Program-made: the position numbers and the translations under genes
In this document: in pieces, positions 35,869 through 45,827 of the stretch
Layout: every line of letters starts with the position of its first letter
Position numbering within the stretch: the stretch's first letter is position 1
The notes under the pieces: generated by a model
What the model saw: only the letters and a program-made list of their open reading frames with translations
The model's database searches: none
What the model was told of the DNA's origin: nothing
From: Gemmatimonadota bacterium
GTDB lineage: Bacteria > JBHIER01 > G020348925
Direction of reading: 5' to 3'
DNA length: 64,000 bases
Assembly: GCA_020348925.1 (NCBI GenBank)
Contig: CP070758.1
Span: 4,490,241-4,554,240 of the forward strand

Positions 35869-36285
35869 ATGATGACTGTATTCAAGAATCCCTTCAATTT
35901 TTCACGGAACAGATCTCTTCACGTCGATAAAAAAAAAGATCTGGGAAAAAAGGGTGAGGAGCTGGCAGTACAATTCATACGGAGACAGGGCTTTGAAATT
36001 CTCGAACGAAATTACCACCATAGGCGAGGCGAGATCGACATTGTCGCTCGCGATAGAAAGACGTTGGTTTTTATTGAGGTGAAGACCGCTACGAGTAACC
36101 AGTACGGACCACCTGAAAGTTGGGTTGATTCCAGGAAACAACAACAGGTTGCGAAAATAGCCGCGGCCTATCTTCAAGAACGTAAAGTTACAAATGTCGA
36201 TTGTCGCTTTGACGTGATTGCTGTGGATCACACAAGAGAGAACAGTATCAATCACATCCAGAATGCTTTTTGGATAGAAACATAA
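35869..36285 (+). CDS. yraN: YraN/UPF0102 family putative endonuclease
   Basis: 138 residues. A PD-(D/E)XK nuclease-like fold: [40 protein letters not shown]. The frame opens at 35728 inside rnhB, but the tandem ATG at 35869/35872, 7-10 nt after the rnhB stop, is the natural start. rnhB-yraN is a common pair. Biochemical activity of the family is poorly characterised. Confidence 0.93.
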   Translation: MMTVFKNPFNFSRNRSLHVDKKKDLGKKGEELAVQFIRRQGFEILERNYHHRRGEIDIVARDRKTLVFIEVKTATSNQYGPPESWVDSRKQQQVAKIAAAYLQERKVTNVDCRFDVIAVDHTRENSINHIQNAFWIET

Positions 36286-36322
36286 TTGGACGACAATTCC
36301 TCTCACGTTGGAGGCTGACGTT

Positions 36323-37477
36323 ATGGATTTTACCTTCACAGAAGAACAGAACATGCTTCGGGAAACGGTGAGACGTTTCGTGGATCAAGAGGTTCGGCCG
36401 CTCGCCCAGAAGATTGACGAGGAGCATGACGTTCCCAGAGAGCTCATTGATAAAATGGCCCAACTGGGCTTTCTGGGAATTGCTTTTCCCGAGGAGTACG
36501 GTGGGGTTGGTGCGGGGGAAATCGGATACTGCATACTGTTAGAAGAGCTGGCCAGGGCATGCGCCTCGACCTCGACGGTGGTCGGAGCCCATCAGAGCAT
36601 CGGTGCTATGGCCATATACTTGGACGGGAATGAGGAACAGAAGCAGAAGTATCTGATACCCTTAGCACAGGGAGAGAAAATCGGAGCCTTTGCGTTGACT
36701 GAGCCGAATGCTGGTTCAGACGCCGCCGGTATCCAGACAACGGCTGTTGAAGATGGAGATGCGTATGTCCTGAACGGTCAGAAGATCTATATCACCAACG
36801 GATCCATTGCCGACATCATTTCGGTGTTCGCTGCGACGGATAAAGAAAAAGGGGTACGGGGGGGGATCAGTGCGTTCATCGTTGAGACCGACACCCCTGG
36901 TTTCAAAGTTGGCCACATCGAGGATAAGATGGGTATTCGGGGATCCCAGACGGCTGAGCTGTTTTTTGAGAACATGCGCGTCCCCAAGGAGAATCTTTTA
37001 GGGCGCAAGGGATTTGGTTTTTTAACGGCCATGAAAACCCTGGACGTCGGCCGGTTGAGCCTGGCCGCCTCATGCGTGGGCGCTGCCAAGGAACTCATCA
37101 AGCTCTCCACAGAGCACGCCAAGACTCGGATACAATTTGGAAAACCGCTGGCCGACCAACAGGCCATCAAGTGGATGCTGGCCGAAATGGCCGCGGACAC
37201 CTTTGCCATTGAAAGCCTGACCTATCGGGCCGCCTGGATGCGGGATCAAGGGATGAAATTTTCCCGAGAGGCTGCCATAGCGAAAATGTTTGCTTCCGAA
37301 GTCTTAGATAGAATAGTTGATAAAGCGGTTCAGATCCACGGCGGTATCGGGTACATGGCCGAATATCCCATTGAACGATTTTATCGGGATTCCAGAATCA
37401 ATCGCATCTTCGAGGGGACAAACGAGATTCAGCGTTTGGTCATTGCCAGTGACATTATTAAAAAAGGTGGGTATTAG
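36323..37477 (+). CDS. Acyl-CoA dehydrogenase (short/medium chain type)
   Basis: 384 residues. FAD enzyme of beta-oxidation that passes electrons to ETF. N-terminal helical domain [23 protein letters not shown]/substrate strands [14 protein letters not shown] and YITNGSIAD, the [15 protein letters not shown] segment, RIQFGKPL, and the catalytic base in [13 protein letters not shown] (Glu of EGTNE, as in butyryl/short-chain enzymes). GGAGG 8 nt upstream of the ATG at 36323. It heads an operon with EtfBA, which fixes its partner. Acyl-chain preference cannot be read with certainty. Confidence 0.96.
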   Translation: MDFTFTEEQNMLRETVRRFVDQEVRPLAQKIDEEHDVPRELIDKMAQLGFLGIAFPEEYGGVGAGEIGYCILLEELARACASTSTVVGAHQSIGAMAIYLDGNEEQKQKYLIPLAQGEKIGAFALTEPNAGSDAAGIQTTAVEDGDAYVLNGQKIYITNGSIADIISVFAATDKEKGVRGGISAFIVETDTPGFKVGHIEDKMGIRGSQTAELFFENMRVPKENLLGRKGFGFLTAMKTLDVGRLSLAASCVGAAKELIKLSTEHAKTRIQFGKPLADQQAIKWMLAEMAADTFAIESLTYRAAWMRDQGMKFSREAAIAKMFASEVLDRIVDKAVQIHGGIGYMAEYPIERFYRDSRINRIFEGTNEIQRLVIASDIIKKGGY

Positions 37478-37501
37478 GAATCCATAGAAAAGGAGGTGGA
37501 C

Positions 37502-38254
37502 ATGAATATTGTCGTCTGCATGAAACAGGTCCCGGATACGGAGACGCGGATTAAAATTGGCTCCGACGGTCGATCCATCGATCCAGCAGATGTGGAATGG
37601 ATCGTCAATCCTTACGACGAGTATGCGGTCGAGGAAGCTCTGCAGATGAAGGAGCGAACGGGTGCGGGTGAGGTGGTCGTCGTGTCTGTCGGGAACGAGC
37701 GAGCTACCACTGCCATACGAAGCTGTCTGGCAATGGGCGCGGATCGTGGTATATTACTCAAAACAGAACACCCCTTCGGCGACACCTTTTCGATTGCTGA
37801 GGCGTTGGCCAATTTATTGAAGGAGATGGAGTTCGATGTTCTCCTGTTCGGCAAGCAAGCTGTGGATGATGACAACGCCCAAGTGGCTCAACTGGTCGCG
37901 CACATGCTCGATCTCCCGTGTGTCACCGTTGTGACGAAATTGGAGATCGAGGGCAGTACAGCCAAAGCCCACAGGGAGGTGGAGGGAGGAACAGAGATCG
38001 TCGAAACCAGTTTGCCCTCCGTTTTCGCAGCAGAAAAAGATCTCAATCAACCGAGATACGCTTCCCTCAAAGGAATCATGACGGCCAAGAAGAAACAGAT
38101 TGAGGAGAAAGAGACGCAATTGGGGCATTTCAAAATAGAGGTTATCGAGATGTTGAAACCTCCTCCACGACCGGAAGGTCGGATTGTGGGTGAGGGGAGA
38201 GAGGCTGTGCCTGAATTGATGCAATTGCTGAAGAATGAAGCGAACGTTATCTGA
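37502..38254 (+). CDS. etfB: Electron transfer flavoprotein beta subunit
   Basis: 250 residues. AMP/FAD-binding partner of EtfA; accepts electrons from acyl-CoA dehydrogenase. Shows VCMKQVPDTETRIKI, NPYDEYAVEEALQMKE, LLFGKQAVDDDNAQV and the recognition-loop region SLPSVFAAEKDLNQPRYASLKGIM (in pieces). AAGGAGG 5 nt upstream of the ATG at 37502. Located between its dehydrogenase and etfA. Confidence 0.96.
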   Translation: MNIVVCMKQVPDTETRIKIGSDGRSIDPADVEWIVNPYDEYAVEEALQMKERTGAGEVVVVSVGNERATTAIRSCLAMGADRGILLKTEHPFGDTFSIAEALANLLKEMEFDVLLFGKQAVDDDNAQVAQLVAHMLDLPCVTVVTKLEIEGSTAKAHREVEGGTEIVETSLPSVFAAEKDLNQPRYASLKGIMTAKKKQIEEKETQLGHFKIEVIEMLKPPPRPEGRIVGEGREAVPELMQLLKNEANVI

Positions 38255-38291
38255 GAGTAAAAATACTATGAAACAGTGAAGGGAGCTTTAG

Positions 38292-39278
38292 ATGGCAAAC
38301 GGTGTTCTTGTTTTTGCTGAGCAGAGAGACGGAGTCTTTCGAGGACCGGCGTTCGAAGCGTTGACTCAGGGAAGACGGCTGGCGGGTCAACTGGGAACCG
38401 ATCTCAGTGCTGCAGTTTTGGGTTCAGGAATAGCAGGTACCGTCGAGGTACTCAAGGAGTACGGCGTGGATGCAGTTTTTGTCGCAGACAGCGAACATCT
38501 TGCAAGATATACCACCGAAGGATACGCGGATGTTTTTTCCAAAATCGTTCGTGAAAAAAATCCCTCCATCGTTCTTATGCCCGCCTCATCGTTGGGCAGA
38601 GACCTGGCTCCGAGGGTGGCTGCTCATTTGGAGACAGGACTCATCACTGAGTGCACTGCCCTGGAAATCTCTGATGGACGGTTGCTTGGTACGAGACCTG
38701 TCTATGCCGGGAAAGCCCTCATTAAAACTTTCGTGAAGACCGATCCACAAATGGCCACCTTGCGTCCGAAAGTGTTTTCGGCCGAGACGATCTCAGAGTC
38801 AAAGGAGACGCATGTCGAGCAGGTGGACGTGACAACGGGAGCCGAACGCATTCGGGCTAAGGTTATAGAATTTCAATCCAGCGGCGGTGATCGACCCGAG
38901 CTCACCGAAGCCGATATTATTGTCTCAGGTGGGCGTGGGATGGGAAATGCGGACAGTTTTAACGTTATCGAAGACCTTGCCGATGCCTTGGGTGCGGCCG
39001 TCGGTGCGTCCCGCTCGGCGGTCGATGCCGGTTGGCGTCCCCATCCGGATCAGGTGGGGCAGACGGGCAAGACGGTCTCACCGTCTCTCTATATTGCCTG
39101 CGGTATTTCGGGCGCTATTCAGCATTTGGCTGGTATGTCTTCGTCCAAATATATTGTGGCCATTAACAAGAATCCGGATGCCCCCATCTTCAAAGTGGCT
39201 ACATACGGTATTGTTGGTGACCTCTTTGAAGTTGTTCCGGCTCTCACTGAGGAGGTCAAAAAACTACAGGCAGCATAA
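38292..39278 (+). CDS. etfA: Electron transfer flavoprotein alpha subunit
   Basis: 328 residues. FAD-bearing subunit. The C-terminal FAD domain is textbook: [82 protein letters not shown] 6 nt upstream of the ATG. The gene next door (cytochrome) starts 15 nt later, so electrons from ETF are probably linked to the following redox genes. Confidence 0.97.
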   Translation: MANGVLVFAEQRDGVFRGPAFEALTQGRRLAGQLGTDLSAAVLGSGIAGTVEVLKEYGVDAVFVADSEHLARYTTEGYADVFSKIVREKNPSIVLMPASSLGRDLAPRVAAHLETGLITECTALEISDGRLLGTRPVYAGKALIKTFVKTDPQMATLRPKVFSAETISESKETHVEQVDVTTGAERIRAKVIEFQSSGGDRPELTEADIIVSGGRGMGNADSFNVIEDLADALGAAVGASRSAVDAGWRPHPDQVGQTGKTVSPSLYIACGISGAIQHLAGMSSSKYIVAINKNPDAPIFKVATYGIVGDLFEVVPALTEEVKKLQAA

Positions 39279-39293
39279 GACACTGAAAGAAAT

Positions 39294-40160
39294 ATGAGTG
39301 CGAATAGCGTGATTGTATCCCGACTGCGACATCTTCTCTTACTATGGGGTCTCTGTATTTCTTTGGGTATGCTTGCCAGTGGACAATTTCTCTGGGCTGA
39401 TTCCGGTACAGATCGAGATTGTTTAGCATGTCATAAAGATCCCTCCTTAAAGCAGACGTTATCAAACGGGCACGTTCGCTCCCTGTATGTCGACCCGAGA
39501 GAATGGACATCTGATGTACACAGAGAGTACGGACTGTCCTGCGTCGATTGCCACACTGATGCTACTCCCTTTTCCCATCCTGTTGGCGGTTTCCATAGAA
39601 AAAGTTGTGACGTATGCCATTCCGAAGAATGCGAGGAATTCGGGCGCACTGTTCATGCCGTTCAGTCAGGTGATGAGGCGATGCCTGTCTGTTTTGATTG
39701 CCACACGAAACACAGCGTTCGACGAAAAGATGATTCTGAAGCCAGTATTTCCAGGCGAAAGGTGGCTTTGATGTGTTCGTCGTGCCATCCTTCCGAGGCT
39801 GCACCGAAAAAACTGTTGGACAGGCTCACATTCTTCAGAGTGTCCGGCCACAAGAAGGAGGATATATCAGGACAGTACGACATGTCCCGGTGTATCGATT
39901 GCCATTTCAAGGAGGGTGCTCACGGCCAACCAGGCATTCTTGAAGAACGGTGCGCAACATGCCACAGGGTGGGTGTGGGGAACGGTATCCTGTTTACACC
40001 ATCCGTTCACGCTGCCACTGTTTTGGGGAGTGGCGTTCCCTTTGGGAGTTTGAAATTTTTCTACGGACTGATTCTGATCGGGATCATCGGTGGAATAGCA
40101 GTGTTCTTCATTCGTAAACGCATCGAGTCGGGGAAAGGTGAGGAGAATTCTGCATCATGA
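39294..40160 (+). CDS. Membrane-anchored heptaheme cytochrome c
   Basis: 288 residues. Signal segment about 10-34, then seven CXXCH haem sites (CLACH, CVDCH, CDVCH, CFDCH, CSSCH, CIDCH, CATCH) and a C-terminal membrane helix (about 255-275) ending in a short basic cytoplasmic tail. It would act on the periplasmic face. The 3' end overlaps the ferredoxin subunit by 4 nt, so it is the cytochrome subunit of the following NrfD-type complex. The composition (multihaem c, FeS, NrfD, Mo-family subunits) parallels Qrc and related complexes. Confidence 0.93.
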   Translation: MSANSVIVSRLRHLLLLWGLCISLGMLASGQFLWADSGTDRDCLACHKDPSLKQTLSNGHVRSLYVDPREWTSDVHREYGLSCVDCHTDATPFSHPVGGFHRKSCDVCHSEECEEFGRTVHAVQSGDEAMPVCFDCHTKHSVRRKDDSEASISRRKVALMCSSCHPSEAAPKKLLDRLTFFRVSGHKKEDISGQYDMSRCIDCHFKEGAHGQPGILEERCATCHRVGVGNGILFTPSVHAATVLGSGVPFGSLKFFYGLILIGIIGGIAVFFIRKRIESGKGEENSAS

Positions 40161-40750
40161 GCTCGAAGCAGACGCACGTGAATGTTAAGCGATACGCCAT
40201 GGTGGTCGATCTCAGGCGCTGCATTGGCTGTCATGCCTGCTCCGCGGCATGCAAGAGTGAGAACGACGTTCCCCTTGGTGTCTGGCGCACCTGGGTGAAG
40301 GACTTTGAAAAGGGGACATATCCGAAGGTTCGCAGGGATTTTCTGCCACTGTTTTGCAATAACTGTGACGCCCCCCCCTGCGTTCCCGTCTGTCCCGTAG
40401 GAGCGACACGCAAAGGGGAGGACGGGATCGTCATCATAAACCCGCACAAGTGTATTGGGTGTCGGTACTGTATGGCTGCCTGTCCTTACGGAATGCGGCA
40501 CCTGCATCCAATCAATAATGTCGTCGAGAAATGCCACTGGTGTTTGCACAGAGTGAAGGCGGGTTTGGCACCCGCCTGTGTGGACGTTTGCCCGACCCAG
40601 GCCTTACACTTTGGTGCACTTCATAATCCTACCGATAGGGTGAACCGAATGCTGATTGACAATCCGGTACAAACCTTGAAGCCGGAGCTGGGAACATCGC
40701 CTCATGTCTTCTACATAGGGTTGGATGTCAGGCTCGTGGAGGGGGAATGA
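40157..40750 (+). CDS. 4Fe-4S ferredoxin subunit (PsrB/DmsB/NrfC type)
   Basis: 197 residues. Four Cys clusters in the classic DMSO-reductase-family arrangement: CIGCHACSAACK, CNNCDAPPCVPVCP, CIGCRYCMAACPYG, CHWCLHRV...CVDVCP. It transfers electrons between the membrane subunit and the catalytic or cytochrome subunits. No signal peptide, so export would be by hitch-hiking with the Tat substrate. Overlaps both neighbours. Confidence 0.95.
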   Translation: MSSKQTHVNVKRYAMVVDLRRCIGCHACSAACKSENDVPLGVWRTWVKDFEKGTYPKVRRDFLPLFCNNCDAPPCVPVCPVGATRKGEDGIVIINPHKCIGCRYCMAACPYGMRHLHPINNVVEKCHWCLHRVKAGLAPACVDVCPTQALHFGALHNPTDRVNRMLIDNPVQTLKPELGTSPHVFYIGLDVRLVEGE

Positions 40751-42003
40751 GCGGAAAAACTCGAAACTGGATTTTACTCTCGCTTTTGGTAGTGTTCACC
40801 ATAATCGGTGTGGCAGCGCTCGTAGAACGGATGGCCCAGGGCCTTATTCTGGCCAATTTTACAAGTGTATTACCCTGGGGATTATGGCTCTCGCTGTACA
40901 TCTATTTCATCGGACTTTCCGCCGGATCATTTCTCCTGTCCACCCTGGTGTATGTCTTTGGGGTGAAACGGTACGAGCCCGTGGGACGCATGGCTCTTTT
41001 TCAGGCTCTCGGCTGCCTCATTCTCGGACTCATTTTCATCTTGATCGATCTGGGTCGACCGGAACGGTTTTTTCGAACGATCGTCAATTGGGCACCGTCC
41101 TCCGTTCTCGCCTGGGAGATCATGTTCTATCTGGCGTACATTGTTATTCTTTTGGTCGAGATGTGGATACTCCTTCGACCCGATCTCATTCCACGTTCCA
41201 AGCTTTTACAGAGGATCCATCGACCTCGGAGGAGTACTATTCTTACACCGAAAGAAAAAAGCATCGTGAGAATTCTGGCCATTATAGGAATTCCTGTTGC
41301 CATAGGGGTGCACGGGGGAACAGGGATGATTTTCGCCGTCGTGAAGGCTCGGCCCTTCTGGCACACAGGCCTCTTTCCACTCATTTTTCTGATTTCGGCT
41401 ATGGTCTCCGGTGGAGCGCTTCTCACGTTTCTTACGGCCTTTTTCTCGAAAATCGAACAGAGCCGCAGGGGGCAGATCGTCCGGAGCTTAGCGAAACTGA
41501 CCGCAACGGTTCTGATTTTGGATATTTTTGTGCTTTTTATTGAAGTCGTAGTTGTCCTGTATGGTGATATTCCTGACCACACCCATCCGTACAATCTTCT
41601 GCTTGCTGGACCCTATTGGTGGGTGTTTTGGATCGTCCAGATCCTGGGAGGATCGGTTGTCCCATTAGTCATTATTTTTGGAAGAAGGACGAGCGACAAA
41701 CTGGTGTGGCTCGGTGGTGCGGCGTTGCTCATTTTCCTCGGTGTGATCGGTGTCCGTCTGAACATTGTCATTCCGGCTCAACAGTCAGCCTGGTTTGGGG
41801 GAGGACCGGCAGCATACCATTTTCTGAAAAATCCTACCGGGTACTTTCCCAGCTCGAATGAGTGGTTGAGCAGCCTTGGTATTCTAACGCTCGGCGTCTG
41901 GGGTTTCTGGTTTGGGAGAAAGATGCTTCCCCTTGAATCGGAACATGGAATGGCGGAGACCGATGTTGAAGAGAAGGATAACACACATGAGACAGACAAT
42001 TAG
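40747..42003 (+). CDS. NrfD/PsrC-family membrane subunit
   Basis: 418 residues with about nine to ten membrane helices. NrfD family quinone-interacting membrane protein: NFTSVLPWGLWLSLYIYFIG, LVYVFGVKRYEPVGRMA, LIDLGRPERFFR, HGGTGMIFAVVKARPFW. Long cytoplasmic C-terminus. It overlaps the FeS subunit and is followed 27 nt later by the Mo-family subunit. Confidence 0.94.
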   Translation: MSGKTRNWILLSLLVVFTIIGVAALVERMAQGLILANFTSVLPWGLWLSLYIYFIGLSAGSFLLSTLVYVFGVKRYEPVGRMALFQALGCLILGLIFILIDLGRPERFFRTIVNWAPSSVLAWEIMFYLAYIVILLVEMWILLRPDLIPRSKLLQRIHRPRRSTILTPKEKSIVRILAIIGIPVAIGVHGGTGMIFAVVKARPFWHTGLFPLIFLISAMVSGGALLTFLTAFFSKIEQSRRGQIVRSLAKLTATVLILDIFVLFIEVVVVLYGDIPDHTHPYNLLLAGPYWWVFWIVQILGGSVVPLVIIFGRRTSDKLVWLGGAALLIFLGVIGVRLNIVIPAQQSAWFGGGPAAYHFLKNPTGYFPSSNEWLSSLGILTLGVWGFWFGRKMLPLESEHGMAETDVEEKDNTHETDN

Positions 42004-42030
42004 GATAGAAGAATCTTTACGGGCCATAGA

Positions 42031-44316
42031 ATGATGGGGAAATGGACTCGGAGAGATTTCTTGCGGGTAGGGGCTGCAGGTGCTGCCGGAGTCATTTTTG
42101 GTGACGGTTGGCGTCTTTGCTCGAGCACTGCCGAAGCGCAGCAATGGTCGCCGGCCCTGGCAACGCTGGGAGAACCCATTCCCACGACGTGCGGTATGTG
42201 CCCTGCCGGCTGCGGATTGCTGTGCTATCGGGACGGTGATGCATTGCGAGGCATCTTTGGGAATCCATCCCATCCGGAGAACAGGGGGAAGATCTGCGCC
42301 AAAGGCATTGCCGGTCTCAATTATGTCTTCGATCCTCAAAGGATTTTGTATCCCATGAGGAGAACCGGCGCGCGTGGCGAAGGAAAGTGGAGACGAATAA
42401 CGTGGGATGAAGCGTATCACACCATTGCCTCGAAGCTATCCTTGCTCATGAAGGAGGGCAGGATCGATGAAGCGTTTTTCGATGTCCGAAAGGAAGAGCG
42501 GCTCGTGTCACGGTTTTTCAATGCACTTGAACATCCGACGGTTCTCAATCGCTCGAAGCTCGGCAACCTGAACAAACGGCTGGCGCACAAGGTAACATGG
42601 GGTGCTGAAGGGGAGATCGTCGATCCAAGCACGTCGTCCTATGTTCTCGTGTTTGGATCAAATCCCCTGGAGCATCATGACTCCCATGTGGCCCTCGCCC
42701 AGCGCCTGATCGAGGGGAAGGTGAATCATGGAACAAAGCTTGTCACGCTTGATGTCCGGCATTCGAATACGGCGGCCAAGAGCGATGAAGCATTCATGAT
42801 CAAGCCGGGAACCGACGGGATCATTGCCCTGGCCATGGCCAATGTCATTATGAAACAAAACTTGTATGACGCCGAATTTCTCGATAAATGGACGAATTAT
42901 CCTTCACAGCGTCTGACGCCACATCTCGGACCCTATCCTCCTGAGCGGGCGGCGGATGAGAGCGGCATGAGGGCTGACGACATTCGGCGCATTGCCGTTG
43001 AGTTCGCCCGGGCCAAGCCGGCCGCCATCCTTTCAGGCGGCGGTGTGAGCAAGCACAGGAATGGACTTCAGAATGAACGATGCATCTTGCTTCTTGCCGC
43101 GCTCACCGGGAATGTAGATGTTGAAGGTGGGTGTGGCTTGCCCAGAGAGCTTTCACTCCTTGAACCAGATCCTGGACCTCCGCAGAGAAGCGAAGAAATC
43201 GAACATCTGCAGCATCCGTCCTCCCTGCTGTCCTTCCTTGAAACGAAGGATACAATTGATTTTTACATGACATGCCAATCAAATCCGGTTTACGATGATC
43301 CCGAAACTGAGCGTACCGCAGAAGCTCTCAAGGATGAAGAAAAAACATCCTTTTCGATTGCATTCGACACACATCTTACAGAAACCGGTGCTCTGGCGGA
43401 TATGTTCCTTCCGGCGTCCACATTTCTTGAGGGCTGGGACGTGGAGACGCGACCGTCCAAGGGCCACCTCAGTTTGAGACAACCAGTGATCCAGCGAGGA
43501 GCGGAGACGGAGTTTTTAAGAAAAGGCCTGAAAATATCCTCAATCCCGTTTCAACCGTTGGGTGCATCGGTCTCTGCGAGCGATATGTACCTTGAGGTGG
43601 CGAAAAGAATGGGTGGGGACATGAAAGACTATTTCCCCTTCAATAGTACTGAGGAGTATCTGGGGCGAATCGTTCCCCCGAACGCTGATCCAGGATGGTT
43701 TCAGGAACTGAAAGAGACGGGTTTCTGGATGCATCCGGAAGGAGAGCAAAGATATAGGAGGTACACGGACCGGGGCTTTCATACGCCGTCCGGAAAATTT
43801 GAGATCTATTCTGAGACGTTGCGGAAGATGGGTGTCTCCCCACTCCCAGTCTACGATCCTATCCCCGATCATGCACGACTCGACGATCATGAATTCATCC
43901 TGACCACCTACACCCCAAATGTTCATACGCGTAGAACCGGAAACTGTAAATGGCTCACGGAGATAATGCACGACAATCCGGTCTGGATGAATACGGGAGC
44001 GGCAAAAGCCAGAGGCATTCAGCAAGGAGATACGCTTCGGATCTCTTCGCCAGTGGGAGACATCGCTGTGAGGGTCTTGCTCACGGAAGGCATTCATCCG
44101 AACACCATTGCTATAGCACAGGGTTGTGGCCACAGGGAGTGGGGAACCGTTGCGCGTGCTGAAAGACAAAAAACCGAGGATCGCGACACGAATTTGGTCT
44201 GGTGGAAGAGCGTGGGCAATGGTATTCATCCGAATGCAATCATTCCTGTCGCGACGCATCCGAAGGGAGGAGGCCAGGCCTGGCATGATACAAAAGTATG
44301 CATTGAAAAAATATAG
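42031..44316 (+). CDS. Molybdopterin oxidoreductase-family subunit, Tat-exported
   Basis: 761 residues, DMSO-reductase superfamily. Twin-arginine signal TRRDFLRVGAAGAAG (6-20). The 4Fe-4S site is C54, C57, C61 and C89 (CGMCPAGC ... ICAKG) with the usual Lys after the last Cys. The pterin regions are recognisable (YVLVFGSNPLEHHDSHV, GGGVSKHRNGL, DMFLPASTFLEGWD, and a C-terminal dinucleotide-binding domain with TTYTPNVHTRRTG, AQGCGHREWG). In the segment that normally carries the Mo-ligating Cys/Sec/Ser (about 168-182, HPTVLNRSKLGNLNKR) I see no Cys or Sec at the usual place, as in non-catalytic QrcB-like subunits. The substrate is therefore unknown and the subunit may be structural. Confidence 0.9.
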   Translation: MMGKWTRRDFLRVGAAGAAGVIFGDGWRLCSSTAEAQQWSPALATLGEPIPTTCGMCPAGCGLLCYRDGDALRGIFGNPSHPENRGKICAKGIAGLNYVFDPQRILYPMRRTGARGEGKWRRITWDEAYHTIASKLSLLMKEGRIDEAFFDVRKEERLVSRFFNALEHPTVLNRSKLGNLNKRLAHKVTWGAEGEIVDPSTSSYVLVFGSNPLEHHDSHVALAQRLIEGKVNHGTKLVTLDVRHSNTAAKSDEAFMIKPGTDGIIALAMANVIMKQNLYDAEFLDKWTNYPSQRLTPHLGPYPPERAADESGMRADDIRRIAVEFARAKPAAILSGGGVSKHRNGLQNERCILLLAALTGNVDVEGGCGLPRELSLLEPDPGPPQRSEEIEHLQHPSSLLSFLETKDTIDFYMTCQSNPVYDDPETERTAEALKDEEKTSFSIAFDTHLTETGALADMFLPASTFLEGWDVETRPSKGHLSLRQPVIQRGAETEFLRKGLKISSIPFQPLGASVSASDMYLEVAKRMGGDMKDYFPFNSTEEYLGRIVPPNADPGWFQELKETGFWMHPEGEQRYRRYTDRGFHTPSGKFEIYSETLRKMGVSPLPVYDPIPDHARLDDHEFILTTYTPNVHTRRTGNCKWLTEIMHDNPVWMNTGAAKARGIQQGDTLRISSPVGDIAVRVLLTEGIHPNTIAIAQGCGHREWGTVARAERQKTEDRDTNLVWWKSVGNGIHPNAIIPVATHPKGGGQAWHDTKVCIEKI

Positions 44317-44355
44317 TATGCAACGGAACTGAATTGAAGACAAGGGAAAAGACTC

Positions 44356-45813
44356 ATGCGGAGAAATCAACAGAGAATGCGATCTCTTTTTTCGAAGTGT
44401 TTCAGGATACCGTATCGAATTGTCGCTCTTGTGCTCGTCGTGAATGGCTTTCAGTACTTTATTGCTGAGGGATCGTTGGCGCAGGAGCAGCACAACAGGC
44501 TCTACCGGGCCGATTCTGAGATTCAAAGAGTAACCTATTCCGGGAACCACTGGGTGGGCTATCCTTCCCTCAGTGATGATGGTAATGTGATTGTTTTTCA
44601 GGAGGAGGTGCGGGACACATCGATGGTGACCGGAGAACCCCGAGTGAAAAGAATTATCAAAGCGATCACAGCCGACGGCAAAAATCAGCAGGTTCTGTTC
44701 ACGGATAGTACCGTTCATGCCCCTGTTCCCTATGAGGACTCCTTTCTCCTCGTGGGGACCAAACCTCCTCTGGTCAGCGGCGATGGCGGGACAGTTATAT
44801 TTGCTTTAAGTCTTTCTTCTCCAGCAGATATGAAAGATCATGTTATGGCTGTTGTGAAGACCGATGCTTCCGAATTTCAGACCATCACCTTTACGAACGA
44901 GATGTTATCTTCAAGAAATTGGAACAGGGAAAATTTTGAAAGTGATTCGTGGGCCCGAGTGGCAAATTATGCTATCAGTGATGACGGGAGTCTCATCGCC
45001 TGTGTGGTCAAAGGTCATTTCGGGCCTGTTGCTTATGGAAGCCTCAGTGGTATTGTTGTTGTGAGGTCCGACGGCTCGGAACAACGGACCCTCTTGGCAC
45101 CACGGTTTGAAAACGATCGATGGACGTGGAATGAGTTTCCCAGAAGGCCTTTGACAGGGGGTGGGTGGGCCTTTGCCCTGACTGGTGCAGGAGAGACCAT
45201 TCTCTTTGGAGCGCAGTCATCAGATGAAAGAACCGACTATGATCTCTACACGATGAAGATCGATGGATCGAAACCAAAACGCGTCACAACTGTTCAAGAC
45301 CGTCTGTTCAGCTTTGCTGACATCAGTGCTGATGGCGAACGCATAACGTTTTTCTATTCCGGTAAAAAAGGGGAGGGGATTGGGACCTATGTCATGAACT
45401 CCGATGGGACAGGCCTTCATCGTCTCACCTCACATGTCGTAGATCGTTTGGATTATGATGACGTTACGGATTCTGGAGACAAAGTATATTTTAAATCAGT
45501 AAATGGTGGTTTCGTGTTTGACATAAACCAATCCCATGAGGTTCTTATTTTTGATCGAAGCACTCCGGGATATGTTCGAAGCGGCGTGGACATGGATTTC
45601 CCCTCGTATCCCTCGTTCTGGGCTCCGGATTTTGTGAGCCGTGACGGTCACACAGTTGTGCTCGTGGGTGTCCCGGTTGGCAAGGATTTGGCGGAGTTGT
45701 TCGTCTTAACCGTAGGGAAGCTAAAAAAGACCCTCTTGATCTGTCCCTCTTGCGGAAATAGAATGGATCCATCCTGGAAATATTGCCCCTATGATGGCAC
45801 GAAACTGGAGTAG
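44356..45813 (+). CDS. Exported PD40/TolB-like beta-propeller with C-terminal zinc ribbon
   Basis: 485 residues. Signal peptide about 1-44. The body is WD40-like PD40 repeats (GYPSLSDDGNVIVFQ, DISADGERITFFYS, YAISDDGSLIACVV, MKIDGSKPKRVT), a TolB-type propeller. The last 25 residues are an unusual zinc-ribbon-like tail, CPSCGNRMDPSWKYCPYDG, with three Cys and an Asp in the fourth place. Such ribbons are normally cytoplasmic. It lies inside the redox block without overlap; a role in assembly or sensing is a guess. Confidence 0.85.
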   Translation: MRRNQQRMRSLFSKCFRIPYRIVALVLVVNGFQYFIAEGSLAQEQHNRLYRADSEIQRVTYSGNHWVGYPSLSDDGNVIVFQEEVRDTSMVTGEPRVKRIIKAITADGKNQQVLFTDSTVHAPVPYEDSFLLVGTKPPLVSGDGGTVIFALSLSSPADMKDHVMAVVKTDASEFQTITFTNEMLSSRNWNRENFESDSWARVANYAISDDGSLIACVVKGHFGPVAYGSLSGIVVVRSDGSEQRTLLAPRFENDRWTWNEFPRRPLTGGGWAFALTGAGETILFGAQSSDERTDYDLYTMKIDGSKPKRVTTVQDRLFSFADISADGERITFFYSGKKGEGIGTYVMNSDGTGLHRLTSHVVDRLDYDDVTDSGDKVYFKSVNGGFVFDINQSHEVLIFDRSTPGYVRSGVDMDFPSYPSFWAPDFVSRDGHTVVLVGVPVGKDLAELFVLTVGKLKKTLLICPSCGNRMDPSWKYCPYDGTKLE

Positions 45814-45827
45814 AGTTACAAAGAAAA

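Noticed and set aside
40725-41543. 272-codon alternative frame over the NrfD gene
   Set aside because: Its translation is Arg/His/Ser-rich noise while the other frame gives a clear NrfD protein.
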